In this document: positions 1-8,240 of the stretch, piece by piece
Layout of the letters: the number at the start of each line of letters is the position of its first letter
How positions within the stretch are numbered: the stretch's first letter is position 1
Assembly: GCA_964511155.1 (NCBI GenBank)
Contig: CAZEEJ010000002.1
Location: forward strand, 20,157-84,156
From: JAAYDF01 sp964511155
GTDB taxonomy: Bacteria; Planctomycetota; Phycisphaerae; UBA1845; PWPN01
Direction of reading: 5' to 3'
DNA length: 64,000 nucleotides
Program-made: the position numbers and the translations under genes
Notes under the pieces: generated by a model
Told to the model about the DNA's origin: nothing
Database searches by the model: none
What the model saw: the letters and a program-made list of their open reading frames with translations, nothing else

Positions 1-71
1 CGGAGGCCCCGTGGGACGGGCTGACGCTGCTGGCCCTCTACAGCCTGGTGCACGGGCAGTCGCCGGGGTAG
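1..71 (+). CDS. C-terminal fragment of an unknown protein
   Basis: The first 71 bases read in frame 3 as a short tail ending in LLALYSLVHGQSPG and a TAG stop at 69-71. The gene begins before the window, so its function cannot be told. The reading is favoured over the other plus-strand frame because the next gene lies on the opposite strand and the following 170 bases consist of repeat DNA. The hydrophobic residues (LTLLALYSLV) could be a helix. Only about 22 residues are visible, so this is a weak call. Confidence 0.4.
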   Translation, partial: EAPWDGLTLLALYSLVHGQSPG

Positions 72-247
72 AGGGGCGGCTTGAAGGGTGGTGGCACGCG
101 GGAACTTGCTCGCGATTCGCACTGCTCGAAGAGCAGTGGCACACGGAGGGTTTGCACGCGGTCGGGCGAAGCCGCAAGCGGCGGGTTGTTGCTGCCTCCC
201 GATCCCACCCGGGGACTTGCGTCCCCGGCTCATCCCCGAGCCGCGCC
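72..247. repeat. Intergenic short-repeat mosaic
   Basis: This gap has no gene. It contains a perfect hairpin, CACTGCTCGAAGAGCAGTG at 120-138, whose arms recur at 6043-6061 and near 26504. It also contains the word GCGAAGCCGCAAGCGGCG at 166-183, which recurs at the start region of the hexapeptide acyltransferase (32190-32270) and between the AarF and ABC genes (about 43212-43229). Confidence 0.6.
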
Positions 248-2131
248 TCACTTCTTCGGGGCGAGGAGCTCCAGGAGGACCACCGAGTTGGCTTCGAGGG
301 GGCGGGTCCAGGAGAATCGGCCCCGGTCGAGGGAGCCTTCGCCGGTGCGGGCCAGGTCGGCCTTGCTCTGATCGTGCCAGACGTTGCTGTGCGTGGGGTC
401 GATGGTCCAGGCCTGCCAGCGTCCGCCGGCCAGAGCGGTCGGCAATCTCTCGATGCTCACCTGGGCCGTTCGACGCATCGCGTGGCGGAAGCGGAAGTTG
501 ACCAACACGATCGCCAACCGGCCGGCTTTAGGGTCCCAGGCCGCCACCGCGCAGACATCGTCGTCCCCGCCGTCCACCGTCAGCCACTGACCGCTCAGGC
601 GGTTGAACATGCGGGCCATGTGATAGGTGGGCTTGGGCAGGTTGCGGTCGCCCATGATCATGCTCCAGTCGCCGCGGAAGCCCATGTCGTTCTGCTTGAC
701 GTAGAAGAAGCACGCCCGATCGACGCCGTGGGGCAGGAAGGCCCGGATGACGCCGTCGGCACACCAGGCGGCGCCGACCTCGTGGTCCTGCGGGCGATTG
801 GGCCACCAGGCCTCGTTCCACTCGGTGAGCATGAAATGCTGCACGCTCTTCTCGAACTCGGGGAAATCCTTGAGGTAGGTGCGGAAGGCGTCGGCCTGCC
901 CGGCGATGACCTCCGCGGGGTGGAAGTACTCGTGCCAACTGACGAAGTCCAGCGGCAGCTTCTGGTGCCGACACCAGAGCATCAAGCCGCGGGCGAAGCC
1001 CCGCCCGTGATGGCAGTACGGATACTCTTCACGTTCGAACGGCCCGCTGGCCAGAGCCGGCCCGCCCACCTTCGCAGTCGGGTCGGCCCGCAGCACCCCC
1101 AGGGCGGTCGCCCGATAGAGTTTGCAGTAGGCCTCGAAGCGGCGCACGATCTCGTGGTCGGGCTCCTCGCGGCCAAGGGCCTCGGCATAGATCTTCTTGA
1201 ATAGCTCCCCCCCGCGATCCTGGAGCCCCGGCTTGATCCAGCCGGAGTTGGCCTCGTTCCACACCTCCCAGTAGCGCACGGGCTTGCCGCGCTCGACGCA
1301 GCGTTTGGCGGCCTGGTAACACAGCTCCTCCCACAGGCCGTAGTCACGCGGAGCGCTCTGCCGATCATGGTTCTCGATCGCGTCCAGTACGTGGGGCATA
1401 TAGGAGACGGCAAAGATCATCTCCGCCCCCATCTTGTGGATGAAGTCCACGCGGCGGTCGAAGTCCGTCCAGTCATAGGTCAACCGGGCGTCGTCGGTTT
1501 CGCGCAGGGTGTTGGTGAGGATGTTGTCCATGCGGAACCATTTGAAGCCGCCGTCGCGCAGCATGGCATTCAGCTCGTCGCTGTACTCCGCCAACCCGCC
1601 GCCCTGGCTCAGGCCGATGATGCCATCGGGTACCGGACCCGTCTGCTTGACCGCGTCGATGCGCAATGCCACCGGCTCGCAGGCCCGGCGCGGGTCGACG
1701 ATCACCCATTGCGCTTCGTCGAACTGGTCGCCGCCCTGCACCTTGCCATAGACCTGGACGGCCAGCTTGACCTTCGTCCCCGGCACCGCGCGCTCGGCGA
1801 CCAACACCAGCGCGGGATGGTCGTTGTCAAAGCGGGCCCGCAGCTCACCGTTGAGGTAGACCTCGCCGCCATCCCCGCAGTTGATCTGCAACCCGACGGG
1901 TTCGCCGCTCGTCGCGCGATCGCCGATCTTCTCCGGCACCGCCAACTCCGCGATGAGCCAGTGGAACTTGTCGTCCGGCAGCTTGTCGCCCGGCTGAATC
2001 GGCGCGTAGTCCCCGGGGAAGTCCCGCGGCAGGGATTGCCGCGCGTCAAACGGCGGCGAGATCCGCCACTCGCCCAGGGCCACGTTCGGGGTCAGGGCCA
2101 CGGCCAGCGCCAGCACGACCAGGTATCTCAT
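248..2131 (-). CDS. Secreted glycoside hydrolase, GH39-like (clan GH-A)
   Basis: The 627-residue protein begins with a signal peptide (about residues 1-20, MRYLVVLALAVALTPNVALG), so it acts outside the cytoplasm. Residues 50-150 look like a beta-sandwich accessory region. From about 180 a TIM-barrel glycosidase follows. The EVWNEANS motif near residue 290 supplies the likely acid/base glutamate, and LTEWNEAW near residue 435 the likely nucleophile, the pattern of GH39 xylosidases and iduronidases. The C-terminus is a beta-rich region. The start is well supported by CAGGAGGT seven bases upstream. The gene stands alone on the minus strand. The substrate cannot be read from sequence; other GH-A families are possible. 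Confidence 0.8.
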   Translation of the reverse strand: MRYLVVLALAVALTPNVALGEWRISPPFDARQSLPRDFPGDYAPIQPGDKLPDDKFHWLIAELAVPEKIGDRATSGEPVGLQINCGDGGEVYLNGELRARFDNDHPALVLVAERAVPGTKVKLAVQVYGKVQGGDQFDEAQWVIVDPRRACEPVALRIDAVKQTGPVPDGIIGLSQGGGLAEYSDELNAMLRDGGFKWFRMDNILTNTLRETDDARLTYDWTDFDRRVDFIHKMGAEMIFAVSYMPHVLDAIENHDRQSAPRDYGLWEELCYQAAKRCVERGKPVRYWEVWNEANSGWIKPGLQDRGGELFKKIYAEALGREEPDHEIVRRFEAYCKLYRATALGVLRADPTAKVGGPALASGPFEREEYPYCHHGRGFARGLMLWCRHQKLPLDFVSWHEYFHPAEVIAGQADAFRTYLKDFPEFEKSVQHFMLTEWNEAWWPNRPQDHEVGAAWCADGVIRAFLPHGVDRACFFYVKQNDMGFRGDWSMIMGDRNLPKPTYHMARMFNRLSGQWLTVDGGDDDVCAVAAWDPKAGRLAIVLVNFRFRHAMRRTAQVSIERLPTALAGGRWQAWTIDPTHSNVWHDQSKADLARTGEGSLDRGRFSWTRPLEANSVVLLELLAPKK

Positions 2132-3024
2132 CGCGACCTCCTGTAGTTCTCATACACTCCTGAACAACGCAACACGGGCAGGATACCCGTAACGAGCCCG
2201 ACGGGCCACCTCTGCGCCGAGGAGTTATCGTGTAGCGCCCTGGCGCCGGCGGCGCGGGAACCACTCCGCAGTAGTTTGCACACATCGCCCGCGAAGCGGC
2301 AAGCCGGAACGCGGGTCTTCTGCGCAGCTCATTGGTCTGGGCCTGCTTCGTGGATCGTTGGGCCTCGCAGGGCGCGGCGCGCAGGCGGATTCTCGTGACG
2401 GAACCGGCGCGCGCGACGGCAACACGAGTTGTTACCCGCGGTGGCATCCGCGTTTCACGAAAAAAATGAAAAAAACTTGCCGGGGCGACGCAAGGCTACC
2501 GTCCGGCTCGCTGGTTGGCCTCCGGGCGAGTTACCGGACCCGGGGTTGCTTCAGAGTTGCGCGGTTTAACAAGGGGGGGCTGCCGCGTGGCCGCAGAGCA
2601 CCGCTTGGCCGTTGGTCATCGCGGCCGGCAGGGGTAACCGGAAGGGACTTCCTGCCGTTGACGCACAACCGCGAAAAGTGCACCCAGTATGCAAAAAACG
2701 GCGTTTCTGAGCAGTTAAACTATTGACAGGGTGGCCCTGGCGGGCTAAAGTGACGGTGCCGAGTCAGGCTCCGCAAGCCGCACGAGGTGCACGCAAGGGA
2801 TATGCATCGGGATGCGATCAGCGGAGACAGGATGAAGCGATCCGGGGGCGGAAGGCAAGCTGTTTCAATTCGTACGTTCCCGCTCCTGGACCGCCGGCCT
2901 GTCTGACCACGACCTGACGGGTAAATGGAGGCAGGCCGTCGAATAGGTTAAGTGTTCAGCAAGCGTGGGGCGAGGAGCACCCAGCTTCGCGATCAGGTCT
3001 TACAAGAGAAGGAGGCAGAGCAAC
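2132..3024. other. Long intergenic region without a gene
   Basis: About 890 bases separate the GH39-like gene from the divergently transcribed PEP-CTERM gene. I see no credible coding region. It holds the SD of the minus-strand gene at its left edge, an A-rich run near 2460-2476, and a strong promoter-like pair at 2723-2751 that would give the plus-strand gene an untranslated leader of about 265 bases. I could not match the leader to a known riboswitch. Confidence 0.5.
2723..2751 (+). promoter_or_regulatory. Sigma70-type promoter for the PEP-CTERM gene
   Basis: TTGACA at 2723-2728 is followed after exactly 17 bases by TAAAGT at 2746-2751. The -35 box is perfect. Transcription would start near 2758 and run rightward into the gene at 3025. 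Predicted from sequence only. Confidence 0.6.
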
Positions 3025-3669
3025 ATGAAACGAGTGATCATTGCCTGTGGGCTGGTGGCCATGTTGGCCGGCAGCGCGACGGCGGGCATCGGCGACTGGT
3101 GGGTCCTGCCGATCGATCGGCTGGATGGCAGTTTCACCACGTATGCTGGCGCCGGCTACGACGGCACCGACGCGAAGGAAGGCAGCGGCATGGATGGATC
3201 CCGCCGCGTGTGGTGGAACACGGCCAACGTCTATGCGTCGTCCGGCGCGGCCTTCCCGGCGGCGGTGGAGGACTACACGATCGAGGCCTACCTGGCCACC
3301 GAAGGCGCGCTGAACTGGCAGCCGGTGCAAGTCCAACTCAACGGCTACCACGGGGCGATCAACTTCCCGATGGAGCCGGAGATTCCCTGGGCCGGCAAGT
3401 ACGGCACCAACCATGAGTGGCTGGGCAGCGAAGGCCCCGGAGCGGGCACCTGGAAGGCTCTCGGCGCCGGCCCGCACGCGCACCCGGACGCTGAAGATGG
3501 TGTGTCGATGTACATGAAGGCCGGCAGCGTGCTGTACGCCAAGTGGGATTTCCCCTGGCCCATCACGCGTTCATGGTCCATGCTCCGCGTGACGCAGATC
3601 ACGCCGGAACCGGCCAGCCTGCTGCTGCTGGCTCTCGGCGGCCTGCTCCTGCGCCGCAAGGCCGCCTAA
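3025..3669 (+). CDS. Exported PEP-CTERM protein with a WYLAID-type domain
   Basis: The 214-residue protein starts at ATG 3025, chosen because GAAGGAGG lies just upstream and a signal peptide (MKRVIIACGLVAMLAGSATA) begins there. The C-terminus is a textbook PEP-CTERM sorting tail: PEPASLLLLALGG, a hydrophobic stretch, then RRK. Such tails are processed by an exosortase-type enzyme and direct proteins to the envelope or matrix. The central about 160 residues match the N-terminal domain of the protein at 6480: WWVLPID against WYLAID, PWAGKYGTN against PWNGQHGTN, MKAGSVLYAKWDF against LKRGSVLFVKFDF. I know no name for this domain. The biochemical function is unknown. Confidence 0.8.
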   Translation: MKRVIIACGLVAMLAGSATAGIGDWWVLPIDRLDGSFTTYAGAGYDGTDAKEGSGMDGSRRVWWNTANVYASSGAAFPAAVEDYTIEAYLATEGALNWQPVQVQLNGYHGAINFPMEPEIPWAGKYGTNHEWLGSEGPGAGTWKALGAGPHAHPDAEDGVSMYMKAGSVLYAKWDFPWPITRSWSMLRVTQITPEPASLLLLALGGLLLRRKAA

Positions 3670-3754
3670 TAAGCGGTCCGGGGATACACGGCGGTGGCCC
3701 CTGCTCAGACTCAGATATCCAGGGCCGCTGAGCCGAACGAGGTACGGCTGGCGG

Positions 3755-3778
3755 AGCGGGGACCGATCGGTCCCCGCT
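3755..3778. repeat. Perfect 24-bp palindrome between two exported-protein genes
   Basis: The sequence AGCGGGGACCGATCGG continues into its exact reverse complement, giving a 24-base perfect palindrome. It lies about 90 bases after the PEP-CTERM stop and about 90 before the next start. It could be a hairpin that ends or protects the first transcript, or a dimeric operator. There is no T-tract, so it is not a classical terminator. Confidence 0.5.
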
Positions 3779-3870
3779 GCCGCCGGCCCTACGGGTACGA
3801 CGCACGCCCTCATGGTCGCAGTACTTGCTGGCCAAGGAAGCGTGCAGGGGTGGTTCTCGGGGAAAAGACA

Positions 3871-5028
3871 ATGCGGATGCGGGTCTGCCTGATACTGGGA
3901 GCCGTGGTTGCCGGGGGCGGGCTGGCTTTCGTGCAGGGTACCCAGGCCTTTGCGCAAACCTTCTTCGAGGACAGCTTCGACACCGGGGCCTCCAGCCAGC
4001 GATGGACGCCGATCCCCGGGCAGATCAACGCCATCCCCAATCACAAACTGGAAGGCAGTTCCACCAGCGGAAACCACGACCACACGGGCAACGGCGGCCA
4101 GGCGGCGGTCGCCTTCCCGGCGAACCCGACCCCCTATGGGGCCTACCACGAGTTCGATCCGCAACCCGCGCACATCCCGCTGCGGCTGGGCGTCTGGGTC
4201 TATGACGAGGGGCACGACAGCTACTGCCCGAACGAGGACGGCGTCCAACTTCGCCAGCAGACCCGCGGACTCGTCGGCCTGACCACCGTTCCCGGCGAGG
4301 ACAACGTCGCCAACCCGCCTTCGGGCGCCTGGGGGCCGCATATCATCTACGAATACGAGGACTGGGCCTTCCTCGGCGTCGAGCTTCGCAACATGGAGAA
4401 CCCGACCGGCCCCAACGCGACGCCCGAGCAGTTTCATTATCGCTGGTACACCAAAACCGACGGCTGGCACACGACCACCGTGGTTCGCAAAGCCAACCCG
4501 GTCTGCGGTGGACCGACGGTATGGAAGCATTTCGAGATCGTCCTGCACCCCTACACGGGCAACGTCGGCGATATCCAGTTCTTCATCGACGGGCAGTTGG
4601 TCGGCGAAGGCCGCCGCGACCCGGGCCCCGGCGGTCAAGGGGCCGAGTTCAGGCGCATCTCCATGGGCACCCGCTTCCCGCAAAACAGCGACCTGCTCGA
4701 CCCCAACTGGGGACCGCCGCTGTACAGCTACGAGTTCTACCGCTTCGATGACGTGACCCTCGGCCTGGTGCCGCTGGACTGCCATGTGCCGCGGTTTGAC
4801 GCGGACGACGACGGAGACGTGGACCAGGTGGACTTCGGAGTCTGGCAAAGCTGCTTTACCGGCGTGGACGACCCGGACGGCTGGTACGACCGCCAGGTTT
4901 GCGGCTGCATGAACAGCGACGGCGACGCGGACATTGACCCGGACGATTGGGGCGCGTTTCTGGCGTGTTTGAGCGGGCCGGGGATACCGGCGCCGACGGA
5001 CTGCGACGCGGGTTTGCCGCCGCCGTGA
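3871..5028 (+). CDS. Secreted LamG-like protein with C-terminal dockerin-like module
   Basis: The 385-residue protein starts at ATG 3871, where a signal peptide begins (MRMRVCLILGAVVAGGG, cleavage after AFA). Residues about 30-300 look like a concanavalin A/LamG-type beta-sandwich (FFEDSFDTG near the start, FIDGQLVGEG and YEFYRFDDVTL later), as often seen in planctomycete carbohydrate-binding proteins. Residues about 308-385 hold two EF-hand-like dockerin repeats, DADDDGDVDQVDFGVW and NSDGDADIDPDDWGAF, each followed by a cysteine. No cohesin is encoded in the window, so the partner is unknown. It probably binds polysaccharide or docks at the cell surface; no catalytic motif was found. Confidence 0.7.
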   Translation: MRMRVCLILGAVVAGGGLAFVQGTQAFAQTFFEDSFDTGASSQRWTPIPGQINAIPNHKLEGSSTSGNHDHTGNGGQAAVAFPANPTPYGAYHEFDPQPAHIPLRLGVWVYDEGHDSYCPNEDGVQLRQQTRGLVGLTTVPGEDNVANPPSGAWGPHIIYEYEDWAFLGVELRNMENPTGPNATPEQFHYRWYTKTDGWHTTTVVRKANPVCGGPTVWKHFEIVLHPYTGNVGDIQFFIDGQLVGEGRRDPGPGGQGAEFRRISMGTRFPQNSDLLDPNWGPPLYSYEFYRFDDVTLGLVPLDCHVPRFDADDDGDVDQVDFGVWQSCFTGVDDPDGWYDRQVCGCMNSDGDADIDPDDWGAFLACLSGPGIPAPTDCDAGLPPP

Positions 5029-5168
5029 GCCCGGCGGGCAACAGGCGGCTACAATAGACCGACGGAGTGTGGCGGGGAGCCCACCTTGAAGAGGGATAGC
5101 TCGGCCCAGTGAATGGTGGAGCATCCGGTTTATTTGGCCCCAAGAGGGCCAGAGAGGAGGAGATAGCG

Positions 5169-5906
5169 ATGAAAGGTATCATGATCGTGTTGGGGATCCT
5201 GGGGGTGACGGCGTGGCCCGCCCTCGGGGCGTTGCCGTTCCACGACGACTTCGAGAGCGGGATGGGCAACTGGACGCAGTTCCCCGGGTCGGCTGCGGCG
5301 CTCTCACTGACCGGCCCCGATCCGTGGAAGAGCATCGATCCGGGTCCGTGGGGCGTGCATGAGGGGTTCTCCGCCCGTCAATCCTCCCTGGTTGCGGGTG
5401 GAAACGGCATTGCATCGTACCACAACTTCGGGGCCCAGTCCGGCTACGTCAAGGCCGAGGTGTATCTTTTCGAGGACTTGGTAACCAGCGCCGACCCGGT
5501 GCAAGCGGCTATGACGCTGACCGCGCAGGACGGCGGCGGAGCGCCCGATTTCGCGGATTATCTGCGAATCGGCATTCTTCAGTTCTCCGGCACGAACGCT
5601 GTGTACTCCTTCCGGACCGCCAGCGGCGGGTTCACGCAGACAACCGTAGCCCGCAAGAGCGGGTGGACCAAGCTGGGGATCGAGGCGGACGCGGTCGTTG
5701 ACGGTGGACAGGTCCGCTTTTACATCGACGACGTGCCGGTCGGCACCAGCACCCGCACGGGGGCGGACCTCGCGGCGATCACGCTGGGCCAGAACTTCAG
5801 CAACAACGAGAACTTCTGGTACGACGGCGTGCGCGTAACACCCGAGCCGGCGAGCCTGCTGCTGCTGGGCCTGGGCGGCCTGCTGCTGCGGCGTCGGCGG
5901 GCGTAA
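5169..5906 (+). CDS. Exported PEP-CTERM protein, LamG-like
   Basis: The 245-residue protein starts at ATG 5169, preceded by GAGGAGGAG, a strong ribosome site, rather than at the upstream ATG 5109. The signal peptide is MKGIMIVLGILGVTAWPALG. The body (residues 22-220) reads as one beta-sandwich of the LamG/concanavalin type: FHDDFESGMGNW at the start, VRFYIDDVPVGTS near the end. The tail is PEPASLLLLGLGG followed by RRRR, a PEP-CTERM anchor almost identical to that of the gene at 3025. A GGCCC/GGGCC hairpin sits directly before the ribosome site. A terminator follows at 5956. Likely an envelope-anchored sugar-binding or structural protein. Confidence 0.75.
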   Translation: MKGIMIVLGILGVTAWPALGALPFHDDFESGMGNWTQFPGSAAALSLTGPDPWKSIDPGPWGVHEGFSARQSSLVAGGNGIASYHNFGAQSGYVKAEVYLFEDLVTSADPVQAAMTLTAQDGGGAPDFADYLRIGILQFSGTNAVYSFRTASGGFTQTTVARKSGWTKLGIEADAVVDGGQVRFYIDDVPVGTSTRTGADLAAITLGQNFSNNENFWYDGVRVTPEPASLLLLGLGGLLLRRRRA

Positions 5907-5955
5907 GCGCAGCGTGCGCGAAAAGATCACGGAAACATGCCTTGAAGGCATCACG

Positions 5956-5994
5956 ACAGCACCCTTCCACCTGCGAAGGGTGCTGTTGTGTTTT
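5956..5994 (+). terminator. Rho-independent terminator after the PEP-CTERM gene
   Basis: An 11-bp perfect stem (ACAGCACCCTT at 5956-5966 with AAGGGTGCTGT at 5976-5986, loop of nine) is followed by TGTGTTTT. It lies 50 bases after the stop of the gene ending at 5906. This is the clearest intrinsic terminator in the window. Confidence 0.85.
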
Positions 5995-6479
5995 AGGCGC
6001 TGGTGCACGCGGTCGCCACGGGGGGCGCCCGCTACCGTGTGCCACTGCTCTTTGAGCAGTGCGCCTGCGGATCCGGCCGCCAGCGCCTGCTCGCCGGTCG
6101 CCGCGGGGGGCGACCGCTACGGGTGTGGCACCGGACCTCGGTGAGCTCGGTCGAGCCGCGCCTCGCCGGTGCGGCGGTCGGTTAATCGAGCTAACGGTCG
6201 CGGAGCGGAAGATCGGCCGGGGCGGGCTGGGCCTGGAGACCGCGGAATCACACAAATACTTGCAAGAAATCGCGTTATGTGAGCGATGTAGATTGATTGA
6301 GGGCGTGCCGAAGTGTAAAATGATGTAGACCGAATCGCGGCTTGGGGAGTGTGTCGGCTCGCTGTCGGGGAGTCCTTCGGCCAAAGGGTCGAGATGAGCA
6401 GGTCGGCCACCGAGGCGAGCACCGACCGCGCCGCGGGCAGGTGAAGGAAGTCTGGTTGCAGATCCGTGTGGAGGTTAAG
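5995..6479. repeat. Composite palindromic repeat block and intergenic region
   Basis: No gene is visible. Positions 6003-6185 hold a mosaic of units used elsewhere in the window: GGTCGCCACGGGGGGCG (twice), the hairpin CACTGCTCTTTGAGCAGTG at 6043-6061, and GTGTGGCACCGGACCTCGG followed by GAGCCGCGCCTCGCCGGTG. Similar mosaics occur at 19802, 26434, 36000 and 45490. The remaining bases up to 6479 include a more AT-rich stretch (6240-6335), but I found no clear promoter pair there. Confidence 0.6.
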
Positions 6480-8213
6480 ATGAACATGCGTTTTGTTTCA
6501 ATCCTGGCGCTGGCCGCGACGCTTGGTTTGGCCGGCACTGTTCACGCACAGCGTGTGTGGTACCTGGCGATTGACGAGCTCCGCCAAGGCGGCGGCTGGA
6601 CCGAGGAACCCACCGGCGGGTACGACGACGGCATTCCGGGCACTCCCTTCGATGGACGCTACTGGTGGGCTTCCGGTAAGGACGGGGTCCGACGTGCGTA
6701 CTGGAAATTCGACAATAACGCCAACTGCGTCGGGCCGGAGATCCCCTCCGAGTCGCGCCTGTACGTCATTGAGACCTGGGTTCCCCCCGCGAACGCCAGC
6801 AGTTACTCGGTCATCGAAGCGGTCATCGACGGCTATGACACGGAGAGCGTCTTTCGCAGTCCAAGCACCCCCTGGAACGGGCAGCATGGAACGAACAAAC
6901 AGTGGATCCAACGCAACCAGGGGAACCAGGGAAACTGGGCGCAGACCGGCCCGGGCCCCCAGGCCCCTGACGCCGGCGCGCTCCCCGAACCCGCGTGCAA
7001 CGCCACCGGCAATGGGCTGCATGTATGGTTGAAGCGCGGCTCCGTGCTGTTCGTCAAGTTCGATTTCGACTTCCCTTTGCTGATCGGGGTGTCAGCCATT
7101 CGCATCACAGAAATACATGAGCCGGTGGTCGGCGTATGTGATCCGCCCACCGCGGGTGGCCCACTGGATCTGCGCTGTGCGGGGAATGCCGATCCGCTGC
7201 TCGGCGCGGGTGCGGACACGGGGAGCTCCCAGGATGACGACAAGTTCGCCAACGCTCACGACAAGATGATCGCCCGCGGTGACGCGACGCTGGCGGCGGA
7301 CACTTACGTGCAGCCGTGCGGTGACAATTTATCGCCCCCGCCCTCCTCACTGCCACTGACGCCCGTCAGCCAGGGGCTCCCGCCGGATGGGGTGTACTCG
7401 GTGCACGCTCCCGAGGGGCGTATCGACTTCAAGCTGCGGTACGACGGGCTGAACGCGATGAAATGGAATACGGGCGACAGCACGGGCCGCTACGGCCGCG
7501 AGAACGTCTTCGTACTCAACGAGACGGCGGAGCGGGACTTCATTCAGAAGAGCTACGGCGACCTGTACATCCTCTCGGTCAAGGCGTCGGGGAGCAACGG
7601 GGAGCTGGTCGTCGAGGCGGTTTACGCCGACGACTCCAGCGACATCTTCGTGTACAAGCTTTACGACTGGTTCGGCACCGACGGCGACGCGGACTCGCGG
7701 GCCGTCGGGGTGGACGGTCTGCTCCGGAGCAGCGATCCGGGGGTGAAGGGGTTCCAGCGGGTGAACAAGGACGGTGAGGCATCCAACGGCGGCAACCACG
7801 ACGGGGCGTTCCTGTTCCTCCACACCGCCCAGCTCAACCTGGCCAAGCAGTTGAAGCGGCTGGAGTTCAGCGTGCAGCCGGACGAACGGGGATTCGGGGG
7901 CGCGATCAACGTGGTGGCGGTGAGCCTGGACAGCAGCATCTGCAAGGACCCGGTGTTCGACGTGGTGGGCGGTGGGCTGCTGGGGACCGGGCCGGACGGC
8001 GCGGTCGATCAGCGTGACTTCGGCGTGTTCCAGGCCTGCGTGCAGGCGACCGCGGAACCGGGGGAGAACTTCGACCCGATCATCTGCGGCTGTTTCGATA
8101 TCAACGCCGACGGCGTGATTAACGACGACGACTTTGCGTACTTTGAGAACTGCTGGACGGGCGCGGCCCCGGGAGTCCCGGTGGACCCGGCTTGCGACGA
8201 CCCGTTGCCGTAA
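6480..8213 (+). CDS. Secreted WYLAID-domain protein with C-terminal dockerin-like module
   Basis: The 577-residue protein starts at ATG 6480 with GGAGG upstream; the upstream extension has no signal peptide, while MNMRFVSILALAATLGLAG does. Residues about 22-215 form the same domain as the PEP-CTERM protein at 3025, with the additional motif DGVRRAYWKF. Residues about 280-490 are a different beta-rich region (RIDFKLRYDGLNAMKWNTG; LEFSVQPDERGFGGAINVVAV). The C-terminal about 80 residues are a dockerin-like pair (GPDGAVDQRDFGVF and NADGVINDDDFAYF) with cysteines after each helix. It opens a probable operon with the pseudopilin (27-base gap) and the NAGPA protein. Function unknown; likely extracellular. 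Confidence 0.7.
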   Translation: MNMRFVSILALAATLGLAGTVHAQRVWYLAIDELRQGGGWTEEPTGGYDDGIPGTPFDGRYWWASGKDGVRRAYWKFDNNANCVGPEIPSESRLYVIETWVPPANASSYSVIEAVIDGYDTESVFRSPSTPWNGQHGTNKQWIQRNQGNQGNWAQTGPGPQAPDAGALPEPACNATGNGLHVWLKRGSVLFVKFDFDFPLLIGVSAIRITEIHEPVVGVCDPPTAGGPLDLRCAGNADPLLGAGADTGSSQDDDKFANAHDKMIARGDATLAADTYVQPCGDNLSPPPSSLPLTPVSQGLPPDGVYSVHAPEGRIDFKLRYDGLNAMKWNTGDSTGRYGRENVFVLNETAERDFIQKSYGDLYILSVKASGSNGELVVEAVYADDSSDIFVYKLYDWFGTDGDADSRAVGVDGLLRSSDPGVKGFQRVNKDGEASNGGNHDGAFLFLHTAQLNLAKQLKRLEFSVQPDERGFGGAINVVAVSLDSSICKDPVFDVVGGGLLGTGPDGAVDQRDFGVFQACVQATAEPGENFDPIICGCFDINADGVINDDDFAYFENCWTGAAPGVPVDPACDDPLP

Positions 8214-8240
8214 CGGCCGGGTTCCAGGAAAGGTGGTCCC

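Noticed and set aside
11..1204. Long plus-strand open frame opposite the GH39-like gene
   Set aside because: It is the antisense of a gene with signal peptide, catalytic motifs and strong ribosome site; its own translation is arginine/alanine/glycine-rich with no motif.
2758..3024. Riboswitch in the long leader of the first PEP-CTERM gene
   Set aside because: I compared the leader by eye with GEMM, cobalamin and ydaO-type conserved cores and found no convincing match; a covariance-model search would be needed.
3571..5124. 517-codon minus-strand open frame across two exported-protein genes
   Set aside because: It lies antisense to proteins with clear signal peptides and EF-hand repeats and reads as low-complexity valine/arginine-rich sequence, a usual shadow in high-GC DNA.
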